Source: Panorpa germanica (Eukaryota; Arthropoda; Insecta; Mecoptera; Panorpidae). From it: a stretch of 64,000 nucleotides of DNA. Positions 27,701 through 36,227 of the stretch are shown in pieces. Within the stretch, counting starts at the first letter, position 1. The number at the start of each line of letters is the position of its first letter. The position numbers were made by a program, and so were the translations under genes. The notes beneath the pieces were generated by a model. That model searched no databases, was not told where the DNA came from, and worked only from the letters and a program-made list of their open reading frames with translations. The DNA lies in the NCBI GenBank assembly GCA_963678705.1, contig OY783210.1, forward strand, positions 18,973,331 to 19,037,330. Direction: 5' to 3'.

Positions 27701-30700
27701 AAAAATATATAAACTACTACTAAATAAGCTACTGCTACTGCCTCGCTCCTCCTGCTATTCCCCTTCCTGTTTCTACTTCTCCGTCATCCACCTCTTCCCT
27801 TCACTGCCACCCTTATTACCTTTTTCTCACATGAAAACTTTACAGGTTATGTAACAGGCACATTTTTTATGTTAAATAAACCTTAAATTTATCATATCAA
27901 TTGCAATCAAACAAACGGATTCGTGGGCCAAGAGTTCCACACCCCTGATACAAAGAATAACGAAGTCGGATGGTTATGTTACTTCCAATTCACTTCTTTT
28001 ATTTCTTTGCTCAGTTAGATCACGCTGTTGTTGAACTGTTACTCGGTTTGCACAGATGTGACCTTTTACCCTTGAGAATTTCTACGATCTTGTATTCTTT
28101 TTTAAAGTAGTAAACATACTATGAATATATTATTTATATTATACTCTTACAAAAACTTTGTTGTTAATAAGAAGAAATATAAAGAATCATAAAAAAATGA
28201 TGAATTTTTAAAAACGTTTTTTTTTAACCGCGCATTTTAAATATCAATTCCGAAGACCTCAGTTATTTTCCTACGGAACAATCAAGATAGGAATACTAGC
28301 TATTATATAAAATGTAGATTTTAATTAAATGAAGCAATCATTTATATCTTTAATCAAGTGAAACAATTAACTTCGAAGTGCGAAGTACAAACAATGGATC
28401 CTAATAAAAATTCCATGTAAATTGTATATTTCATGAGAGATTCATTCCATTTAGTGTTATCAGCTACCTGAGCTGAATAGAAGACTTCGCTTATGCATGT
28501 ATATGTATCAACAATCTATTTGTATCTCTTACGCCTCAAAGACCAGGAAAATGTCTGGAAATGGGAACGCCGTTACCTGTCTGCAATACGAAATGTGGGT
28601 CGCATTGGAATGGTATAATCAAAAGGAAAATTGAATATTTGTGAAACTAGGTTGTGAAGCTATAGAGCTACGGAAGTTTGGTTCTCATATTTTATGTATA
28701 CATGAACTTCCAGGTAAATGTAGAATGTATAGGTTATACCATGATAATTTCTCAGAAGTTTATAACATTTGAATTAAGAAGATCAGCGCCAGATGTAACA
28801 ATATCGGATAGTGCTATATTTTTATATTAATAATTTATTATTATTTATTATTATTTATTGTAATATTTTTGTCGTTAGGCACTACATTCTTCCGCCTTCA
28901 AACCATAAATTACATATCATTGTGTTTAATTATATTCCAAAAGAAAAAAAAACCTACACCTCTTGTCTTCTTTGTCTCTTCGTCTCTTTGTCACTTCAGA
29001 TTAAAATCACTTCTGCTCTGGCGTTACTTTTCTTTCGTCGTTCCTTTTCTTTATTTCCGCCATCTACCTCTTCCATTCACTGCCTCCCTTTAATAACTGC
29101 ACAATATTCTTCTCGCTCATTACTTTTTTCATATAGTCCAAATTTTTATATATAGTCCAAATCACGATAGTCCGGCGGCGACTTATACCTGAAAGAGGTT
29201 ATAAGAGCGGTATAAATCTATAATACGATAATGAATTTTATCTTATTCGTTTCTACATACATTATAGAAAAATAAGTGAGTCAGTGCTTTTTAGTTATAT
29301 CGACAGTTTAGACCCCACAACTTGTTTTAAGTATGAGTCGCCGTCGAACTCTCGTAATTTGAACTACATATATAAAAATTCAGCCAGCGTATGTTTGTGT
29401 TCGCAAAACTCAAAAAGTAGGCGGTAGACTTTATCTAATAGGTAGGTAGCAAATTTAGCTAATTTGTCATGAAATTTTATGTATTTTCAACGTTGTCTTA
29501 AAACTACAGCATTTTCAATTAGTAACACTTCGTGTGACTGATCTTTTGAATGTATTTTTTACTATACCTGCAGCAGTTTTATATACTTTTTATTATATAT
29601 TTCCCAGATCGTAATACATTTTACTGCCGGAAGTAATTTTCCGCTATGAACATTAACATTTAACCTTTATCGTTAGCGATTTTTTTATATCATTATAGCA
29701 AATAATTACAAAATAATAATTTTTGCTCAATAATTTTTCATTATATACGAGTATTACATTTGTACAATTATTTTAATGTACCAAGTATATTCCTACTTGA
29801 GAAATATCTCAAATATGTATTTTTTATTATTGTATTCAAAAAACATATGAAACTTTGTAAAAAAAAATAATATATATAAAAGAAAACATAATTTTTGTGT
29901 AATTCAAAAGAAAAAAATTAAAAAGCCTGTTCATGTAATCGTTTACACACCATCAAGTTTTTGATTTCATTCTTAAACACTCATCTGCTTCTAAGTGCTC
30001 TTGAATATTGCGGTTCTCTTATTCTCCGTTCTCCCTATGTTTCAGAAGATTTTTTTTTTATCTCACCCCACACAATTTCATTAAACTTAGTGTAAAAGGA
30101 ATATAAAACAAAAGATAAGAATCTATTCATCGTAAATATATCATAATATTGATGTTTCGAGAAGCGTGTTCCAAAATATAGGTGGCAGTGCTTCTACTTT
30201 TCTTTTAAAGTTAGACAATGGGCTTGTGTCCTCATTTTTAGTGGTCGATTTTTCAATTGTTGATTGAAATTGATGTTAATAAATGTGTATTGGTGTGTCT
30301 ATTTTATCAAATATCTAAATATTGACGGAGATATAGCAATTAAAAGTTTGTATTGTAGTTTTAGCGCTAGAAATGGTCGGCCATATTTGTATGACGTGAA
30401 ATGCATTTTAACGTCAGTTATTTGTTGAGTAGGTCAGTGCTGTGGTAATGTTCTGTAGCTGTTGGTAGTCAAATAATCAAGTCAAGTCAAAGAATAATAA
30501 GTTATTATTTTATTTAATCCTGCTAAGCCAGACATAATATTGAAATTTTATTGTTCCTTGAAATATCTGTAAATAATATTTGATATTTTGATATATACAT
30601 ACATATTGCAGAGATTTATAAGCTGTAAGGTTGGTAACCTTATACAAGGATTGTGATGTCACATGCACTTGAATCCTTTAATAATTAAAGAGACAAAATG

Positions 30701-33327
30701 ATTTTTTTAATGGTTAATATCTCTTAACACATAAGGAGTTATTAAAAAATAATTGAACATTTGAGGTTCAACAGCTACAGAACATTACTTAATGCATTTC
30801 ACGTCATACAAATATGGTCGATCATTTCTAGCGCTAAAACAACAATTCAAACTTTTAATTGCTATATCTCCGTCAATATTTAGATATTTAATAAAATAGA
30901 CACGCCAATACACATTTATTAACATCAATTTCAATCAACAATTGAAAAATCGACCACTAAAAAATGAGGACACAATTCCATTTACTGGGTACTAATAACT
31001 GGCGTATAGAAAGTACAAATATTCATCACGCGGAGCGCTGACGATCAAGTTTTATCTCTTCCTTGATGTAAAACATACTGATTACTTATCCTACTATAAT
31101 ATCGCTCAATATTTGTCATCATTACTTAAAATTATTATTCTTTAAACTTATTTTATATTTACTTACTGGTATTGTATACAATTTTAAATTTATTACGTAT
31201 TGGAATTATAATTTATACACGGGTATATTTCAAAAATAAAATATCGCTAACATTGACAGTATACACTTGTTCCTTTTCTTATTAAATCTGAACACGCCAA
31301 ATAAGATGTATACAAGTCATTTGCATAATATAACATTGTATATTTTACGTCACGGCTCTTTGTCATACAGAGAACACAGCAGAACACAGGTAAACAAGTG
31401 ATGTAATATTTTCTTTTAAAATTTATGTTTCATAAATATGGAAATATTTGTTTAAATTTAACAGACGAGTTCTTTTGTTTATTTAATAATTATCACTTAA
31501 AAATTAACAAATGTTATTCAGAAAGATTTGTTTAAATTTTGAAAAATTCCCAAAACGAAGCATATAGCTTACTTAATTTGTTAGACCTCTATTTTACGTA
31601 TCTTAATATTTAAATAATGTAAAACCTGATTATATATATATTTTTTTATATAAATAATATGTTTGTTATTTATAATATTATGTAACATTTATATAACTGT
31701 ATGAATAAGATACACTATGTTGAACAACTCCGACTCAACTGCGACTTTTTTAGTAGAATCTATTGGAGTTGATTCGCATAAACACACTTTATAATGAAAG
31801 GAAGTTTCTACTTTAATGTTTATAAATTATCCATCCGTATTCATAATTTGAGTACCTCGCTGTTCTGTATTAATAAATACTGAAAAAGTCGGCGTCAGAA
31901 GTAATTCATTTCTTGTGTGAGAGCAGCCTTAAACTTTAATTCTATTTGTCTATTTATTCTGTAAGTTTAGTTTTATAATTTAGTATTAATTTATGTATAA
32001 AACAAGTTTTGGGAATTTAGTTATACATTGTTTATTTAATTATATGTCACTGGTGACATCGGTAAATAAAATTCCTCTAAATACACCTACTTGCTTCCTA
32101 TTTAGCCGTGCCTTGAAGTTGAAATACCTTATTTGGTATTACAAGTTTATACATGTCTACTGCATTCTGCATTAGAATTACTGGAATATAGGTTATAGAA
32201 AAATTTCTATGCAACTATGCATGGATGTGTATATCCACTTATATTTACAGAACTAATTTGTATATTATAATCTTAGCTTTATAATTTATGAAAAAAAATG
32301 ATTGTGTATGTGTTAAAGTGGTTGCTGTATGTAGGCGTATTTTATAATATTTATTTTTGTTTCAGATTGTCGGATTAGGAGTCCTCGTATTAGCTATATG
32401 GATGATTACGGACCCAACCTTCTATGTGTCTATGGCTCAAGATGAAAACAACTACTATATTGGCATATACATATTCCTAGCATTGGCAGCATTGATGCTG
32501 GTGGTTGCATTCCTGGGATGCTGCGGCGCTTTTAAGGAATCACAATGCATGCTGATAGCGGTAATGAATAAATTAAATACTACATACATTTCTTAACAAA
32601 TCTTTTGTTTATTATTTCAAAATCTAAAATATATTTTAGTTCTTCTGCTGTCTTCTGGTAATAATAACCGCCGAAATTGCTGCTGGAGCATGGGCTTACT
32701 ACAACTCCGATCGCCTGGAACAACTGGTTAGGGATTCTGTGAAGGCTACTGTACAGGAAGAGTATGGAGTTGTTGCTACACGTACTCAGACTTTCGATGT
32801 GATCCAGAAAAATGTAAATTTAAAAACCTTATTCTGATTAGCGATTTCTAATGTTACAATACATAATCGTATATTTTAATTCTAGCTGAAATGTTGTGGT
32901 GCCAATTCTGTTCATGACTGGGCAGGCAGCAAATTCAACCTTAAAAATAGCAAAGCTACAAGTCTTGAAATGATTGTCGGTGCCCTTACTCCAATCTACG
33001 ATATTCCTGCTTCTTGCTGCGTTGAAAATATTACCCAAACCATCTGCGAACTGAGCCGCAAGGGAGGAGCTACTGCATTTATTAATTCCAATATGTACAG
33101 CGAGGTATATAACATTTAAATAAATAAATCTATACACCTATTACAACAAATATAATATAAATGTTTATTTTTAGGGATGCATGGACAAACTGATCGAAGC
33201 TATCCGACAATACATGAGCGTTGTAGTTGGTGTAGGCATTGGTTTGGGAATCATCGAAGTTCTTGGTTTGGTATTCTCTATTGTGCTCTGCTTTGCCATC
33301 AAACGTTCCGACCGCTACAAGGCTTAA
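9778..33327 (+). CDS. Tetraspanin (CD9/CD63-type), 5 exons, 268 aa
   Basis: Exons: 9778-9843, 32366-32560, 32640-32813, 32886-33104, 33175-33327; all junctions are phase 0 with GT-AG borders. Tetraspanins are plasma-membrane or endosomal scaffolds that gather partner proteins into microdomains. Membrane segments lie at about 10-34, 54-74, 88-108 and 232-258. The large extracellular loop has the defining CCG (148-150), a CC pair at 189-190 (motif PASCC) and further Cys at 199 and 220, i.e. six loop cysteines. The start MGLSGCYGIIKYL is typical, with a juxtamembrane Cys suitable for palmitoylation. Length is normal for the family. Exon 1 encodes only TM1's beginning and is separated from the rest by a 22.5 kb, transposon-filled intron. 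A candidate AATAAA lies at 34109-34114, giving a long 3' UTR. The exact orthologue was not resolved. Confidence 0.93.
9844..10756. other. Start of the tetraspanin intron 1, nothing recognised
   Basis: The intron opens with a consensus GTAAGT donor. The following 0.9 kb is AT-rich with short chance ORFs only. Confidence 0.5.
10757..11325. mobile_element. hAT-like non-autonomous element, about 570 bp
   Basis: The left end CAGTAGTGGATTA (10757-10769) is inverted at the right end TAATCCGCCTCTG (11313-11325), 11 of 13 bases matching. The CAG...GGATTA end type is common among hAT MITEs. The right third (about 11190-11300) shows diverged similarity to the TGGGCTTGTGTCC-ended elements at 30219, 36944 and 50543: the phrases AGCTATATCTCCGTCAACAT and TTTCAATCAA, and a terminal ATGAG. 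This suggests an older relative or nesting. No clean target duplication. Confidence 0.45.
11687..11904. mobile_element. TA-flanked MITE, family A copy 1 (218 bp)
   Basis: The inverted ends begin TAGTTYAAATTACGAGAGTT and continue through GGCGGCGACTYATACTTAAA; both ends are flanked by TA. The arms are about 45-50 bp, and the inside carries a conserved asymmetric core around AAGCACTGACTCA. The same element occurs at 25669, 29150 and 56014. TA flanks and end structure suggest a Tc1/mariner-mobilised MITE. No coding capacity. Confidence 0.7.
12407..12936 (-). mobile_element. 5'-truncated non-LTR retrotransposon (LINE) 3' end with target duplication
   Basis: The minus strand encodes the C-terminus of an R1/I-type LINE ORF2: GNRYWES followed by the zinc-knuckle CRVCGAEDETLEHIKFEC, ending KTGQ-stop at about 12732. 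A 3' UTR follows, ending ...AAGCCGAAAGGC and then a (TAA/AAT)n tail at 12407-12435. The insertion is flanked by a perfect 14-bp repeat TTTCATTTTTTGTT (12393-12406 and 12937-12950), the expected target-site duplication. The copy is 5'-truncated, leaving only the last 70 or so codons. Confidence 0.8.
12960..13190 (+). repeat. LTR-like stretch (TATA box, initiator, polyA signal), tentative
   Basis: Directly after the LINE there is a less AT-rich block with a TATA-like TATAAATAAGG near 13047, initiator-like TCAGT motifs about 40-60 nt later, and AATAAA near 13181. This order is what a solo LTR of a BEL/Pao or similar retrotransposon would show. Paired TG...CA ends and a target duplication were not found. 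Confidence 0.22.
13200..17140. other. Tetraspanin intron, mostly unassigned
   Basis: AT-rich, non-coding. A hAT-like terminus CAGGGGTGCGCAAA occurs at 14464-14477 without a clear partner end. At about 13930-14000 there is a faint echo of the family B elements (AAGTAGCTATATCG). Short ATATAC-type microsatellite sequence lies near 14150-14205. No exon was recognised. Confidence 0.45.
17156..17829 (+). mobile_element. 5'-truncated LINE 3' end with perfect 15-bp target duplication
   Basis: The plus strand begins inside the same LINE C-terminus as the 12407-12936 copy (NIGQLLNGGSEGKRWMAE), stops after KTGQ at about 17250, then runs through a long purine-rich 3' UTR to ...AAAGCCGAAAGGCACATAAT and an (AAT)n tail. 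The 15-bp sequence AATACAACTAATTGA is found on both sides (17141-17155 and 17830-17844), a perfect target-site duplication. The insertion is therefore fairly young and was made by target-primed reverse transcription. The long ORFs on either strand here are purine/pyrimidine-bias artefacts. Confidence 0.85.
17845..19649. other. Tetraspanin intron, nothing recognised
   Basis: AT-rich sequence without supported coding, RNA or repeat structure apart from simple runs. Confidence 0.5.
19650..19868. mobile_element. Foldback MITE with about 55-bp arms (family C)
   Basis: The left arm includes AAGTCTGCACTGCGAAAAAG (19674-19693) and the right arm its inverted complement (19826-19845); pairing extends from TTTAGAC at the outer edges to GGAAAT, about 55 bp with few mismatches. 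The core is AT-rich with AATAATAAT runs. A 14-bp fragment of the same end (AGTCTGCACTGCGT) reappears near 61739. Confidence 0.6.
20324..21051. mobile_element. 728-bp non-autonomous element flanked by TTAA (family D)
   Basis: The ends GGGGTCTTCTCACTTT (20324-20339) and AAAGTGAGAAGACCCC (21036-21051) are perfect inverted repeats, each directly bordered by TTAA (20320-20323, 21052-21055). The inside has a second inverted pair, CTATAGCGCATATCATCAGA (20612-20631) and TCTGATGATATGCGCTATAG (20747-20766). A TTAA target duplication is the piggyBac signature, although piggyBac ends usually start CCC rather than GGGG. No transposase ORF remains. Confidence 0.65.
21056..23438. other. Tetraspanin intron, nothing recognised
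   Basis: AT-rich with simple-sequence runs, including a T17-18 tract near 23099-23118 and an A14 tract near 22372. Short ORFs here have no family features. Confidence 0.5.
23439..23783. mobile_element. 345-bp MITE flanked by TTAA (family E)
   Basis: The ends GGTGAAACGATACTTGGCCA (23439-23458) and TGACCAAGTATCGTTTCACC (23764-23783) match as inverted repeats with one mismatch, and both are bordered by TTAA (23435-23438, 23784-23787). The inside is non-coding. This is a second, sequence-unrelated TTAA-flanked family in the same intron, again compatible with piggyBac-type mobilisation. Confidence 0.65.
23788..25668. other. Tetraspanin intron, nothing recognised
   Basis: AT-rich. The stretch 24100-24260 is somewhat less AT-rich with repeated GAGCTACT/GAGTAGCT-like words, but no element ends or ORF could be defined. 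Confidence 0.45.
25669..25907. mobile_element. TA-flanked MITE, family A copy 2
   Basis: The right end is intact (CGGCGGCGACTCATACTTAA in inverted sense, ending CAACTA-TA). The left end is diverged (CGATAGTTCGGCGGTGACTT at 25681-25700), carries a short internal duplication of ACTTATACTTAAA, and has extra AT sequence near 25745-25780. Confidence 0.65.
25908..27555. other. Tetraspanin intron, nothing recognised
   Basis: AT-rich with one G8 tract near 26740. A minus-strand ORF at 26294-26506 has no recognisable features and is likely chance. Confidence 0.45.
27556..27835 (-). mobile_element. Diverged LINE 3' end fragment
   Basis: On the minus strand the phrase GGCAGTGAAGGGAAGAGGTGGATGACGG (split across 27783-27812 as read on plus) matches the tail of the two LINE copies above. 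It is followed by a shortened 3' UTR ending GTAGTGCCAAATGGCAAAAA near 27565, which matches the copy at 28827. The copy is more decayed than the others, and the target duplication was not found. Confidence 0.5.
27867..27955. repeat. hAT-type terminus remnant
   Basis: GTGGGCCAAGAGTTCCACACCCCTG, read in two parts around 27930-27953, resembles the right terminus of hAT elements (GGGCCAAAGAGTT...CACCCCTG). No matching left end was located nearby, so this is a remnant at best. Confidence 0.3.
28827..29141 (-). mobile_element. LINE 3' end fragment with AT-rich putative target duplication
   Basis: The minus strand carries GGCAGTGAATGGAAGAGG and the downstream 3' UTR ending GTAGTGCCTAACGACAAAAA (28867-28886 region), then an (AATAATA)n tail. 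The flanks share ATTTTTATAT (28817-28826 and 29142-29151), which may be the target duplication but is low in complexity. The 3' terminus defines a subfamily distinct from the copies at 12407 and 17156. Confidence 0.6.
29150..29366. mobile_element. TA-flanked MITE, family A copy 3
   Basis: Starts TATAGTCCAAATCACGATAG at 29150 and ends ...CTCTCGTAATTTGAACTA near 29366, with the family core including GAGTCAGTGCTTTTTAGTTA in inverted sense. It abuts the LINE fragment on its left. Confidence 0.7.
30219..30980. mobile_element. Family B element, foldback variant (762 bp)
   Basis: Begins TGGGCTTGTGTCCTCATTTT and ends ...AAAATGAGGACACAATTCCA. The first roughly 230 bases and the last roughly 230 are inverted copies of each other (both carry AGCGCTAGAAATG and the ATTGACGGAGATATA word). 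In the other two copies (36944, 50543) the two ends differ. Compared with them, this copy lies in reverse orientation and its left-type end has been replaced by a second right-type end. Confidence 0.7.
30981..32365. other. End of tetraspanin intron 1, nothing recognised
   Basis: AT-rich sequence up to the TTTGTTTCAG acceptor at 32365. No exon between 9844 and 32365 is needed, since the phase-0 joining of exons 1 and 2 gives an intact first membrane segment. Confidence 0.5.
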
Positions 33328-36227
33328 ATGCAAATCATTAATATTAACAACCACAAAGTACTTACAACTGCGTACGAAGTACAGTACATTATTGTAAATT
33401 AATATGTTTTACATATAAACAAACGACATAGAAATCGTAGTTACCTAAAGATGCACTTAGCTTAGGTAAAACTCGAAGAGCATCAAATTATCGTGGAAAC
33501 TGTGTTTCATATTCGATGTATAAGCTCTCTGTCTTCTACTTAAGTTACTACTTATGGTAAATGTTTTATAAGTATCATTTATATACGTATTATACTTTAA
33601 AAAGGTTCACAATGATTGTGAACATACCATATTAGTGTTATTTTCTAATTTCATCTCGATTTTCCATCATAAATATAAAAGAAATCATTTAAGTTTATAT
33701 AAAACTTTTCAGTAAATATAGTTAATGAGTGTAACACTTAGTTAAATCACTTTCAATACATATATTAAGTTATATACATAGCTGCTAAATTTTGACATAT
33801 GCATGTTCTCTGCATTTTACTTAAGCTGTTACATACTGCGTTTCGTTATTAATTATTATTATGTAACTCGAATATAATTTTATGTGATTAGAAATTATTT
33901 TTTAACAAAACTTCGAAAATATTTTATATAGATTCTCATTTTTTTTAATATAAAATAACAATTAATATGTATTCATAGCTTCACTATAATCAAATCTTAT
34001 AGAATCGCACTAAATGTTTTAAATATTATATAATATAAGAAGTAAATGTAATATATTAATATTAAATATAATATATATATTAAATAACAAATGATCTTTG
34101 AGATATGAAATAAAATCTGAATATATATTATATATTTAAATAGTAGAAATCATTTTGTTTATATTCTGTAAATTTGTTAGCATTTCAACTAAGTTAGAAA
34201 TTAATGACAAAAATGAAGAAGTATAACTTTGCTTTAATTGCATAAATAATGATATTTAATTTAGGTTAAAAAAAAAAAAAATAAAGAAAGAAGCAAGTCT
34301 TATTTTCCTATTTCTCACAGTGGCATTTTATTTTTCTTATATGAAATAGAGAAAAATATTCAGTCTGCTAAATATATTTTATTGTTATTAATGCAATTAA
34401 AAACAAAGTTAAAAGCATCATATTACCACCAAAATGTTTTTTTATGTGTATAAAAGATAAAACAAATATGACAAAAAATATTATGTAAATGTGTTCATAT
34501 TGCAATTGAGTTCAAAGAAATAAAACAATAATTTATATTTATAAAATAAATATTAATTATAACATTGTTACCTAAATTTATTATTACATTTTATTAAGCT
34601 AAGCTTATAAATTTTTCATATTATTTAGTCATAACTATTAGTAATTACAAGTGAGTCATGTTAGTTCATCATTTCGTATGTAAATTTATTTCTACATAAG
34701 ATATATGAATAATTTGTATAGTTTTTCTTCTTAATAGCGCAAATTTGATCTAGTCAATTCAAAAAGTCAGTTACAAATAAGATTTTATTAAAAAATTGTT
34801 TAGTTCTTCAATTTTTTTTGGATGAATCAAAATTTATCGTGAAATTTTTAGTTATTTTTCATTATTAGTATATTTACTTTATTTGAATTTATTATTAATG
34901 ATATACTCAATGTGGCTCAGTGGATAGTGCTGTACTACATACAGGTGTTTCATACAAATGCCGATGAGTATGAATCTTATATATTTAAGTAATTGGCTTT
35001 GATGTTCTAATGTGACTAATTGTATTATACTATATGCTTTACATTGAATAAGTTTTAAAACTGTACTGACTATCTCTGCCAATATTTTCCAAATGAAAAA
35101 CTTTTTTGAAATATTTACTCGTTATTGATATTAAAATATTTAAAATCTTAATGAAAGTAATATATATATTTAGTATATATATAAAAAAAGAAATGTATCT
35201 AGACTTTAAATGTTTACATCTTAGCTTAAAAATGTAGTGTTTATTGTATTGTAGTCAATGTCTATATGTGGTATATATAAAAAAAATTATTCTTTATATT
35301 TATGTACATTAATTGTGCTCTAAATATTGTACGTGACCAAAATATAATATCAAAAAAATAATGTATAAAAAAAATTAAAAGTACATACATTTAAAGAATT
35401 AATAAAACTTTTTAGTAGGGAATAGTACCTAAACAAATCTATAAGCCCGTATATTTTTTGAAAAATAAAATTATAAAAAATATATATTAATGCAAAATAC
35501 TCTAATATTTTTTTAAGCTTTAAAAATGAAATAAATAAATAAAATTAATATTTTGGAAGCATACCCTGAAAATTGTATAATTATTGAAGTTAAAATTTAT
35601 TTCAAATAAAGTTTTATAATACGAAATCAATTTCCTTTATACAAAATTGTTAAATATGAAATATAAATATACATAAAAAATTACCATTAATTATGATCCA
35701 ATTATGTCCATATTTAATTTTATTTTCATTAATATAGACAATACCATTATACATATTCGGTATCTGTGTAGTAATTACCATATTACTTGTAATTAGGTAT
35801 GCTTGTCTAAAACATGAATCTTACCTTACTAAAACGTGACAAATGTAATAGACATATATAGAACTGAAATACAGAAACAAATATGTAATAATTGTTTTCT
35901 TATTTATTAACCAGTTTCTTTTCTTAAATTATTCTTTCAAATGAAAAACGTTGAGGACATTTGAAAAAAAATTGAAAAGTACTTACTTTTAAATTGCTAT
36001 GCTATTTTCGAGCGTATTGGTTTAAAAAAATATTTATGCCTTCTTGACTTTAGTAATAATATCTAGTAAGTATACAAAATTGAACAATAATGATCTAGTA
36101 AGGTCACCATATTACAAAAAAAAACCGAAAGAGCTAATATGTTTAACATTCACCATATATTTTAAATTTTCTATGTACTTTGATATTTCTACAATTCTTT
36201 TAACAGTAATTTTTTTTAAATTTCAAA
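33328..36227. other. Tetraspanin 3' UTR and intergenic spacer
   Basis: Very AT-rich. The first several hundred bases are probably tetraspanin 3' UTR (AATAAA at 34109-34114; another candidate near 34520). Apart from the possible tRNA-derived repeat at 34908, no gene or element was recognised before the gamma-glutamyltransferase start. Confidence 0.45.
34908..34985 (+). repeat. Possible tRNA-derived SINE / tRNA pseudogene head
   Basis: TGGCTCAGTGG at 34912-34922 fits the pol III A box (TRGYNNARNGG), and GAGTATGAATCTT near 34966 resembles a degraded B box about 55 nt later, the spacing seen in tRNAs. The acceptor stem does not pair, so it is not a functional tRNA. Confidence 0.3.

Noticed and set aside
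28811..29155. Plus-strand ORF of 114 codons with hydrophobic stretches.
   Set aside because: It is the antisense of a LINE 3' end fragment; pyrimidine-rich composition again mimics membrane segments.
32838..33354. Minus-strand ORFs of 99 and 74 codons.
   Set aside because: Antisense shadows of tetraspanin exons 4 and 5.
34912..34985. Functional tRNA gene.
   Set aside because: The A box is good but the acceptor and T stems do not pair and the B box is degraded, so a tRNA-derived repeat is the better reading.
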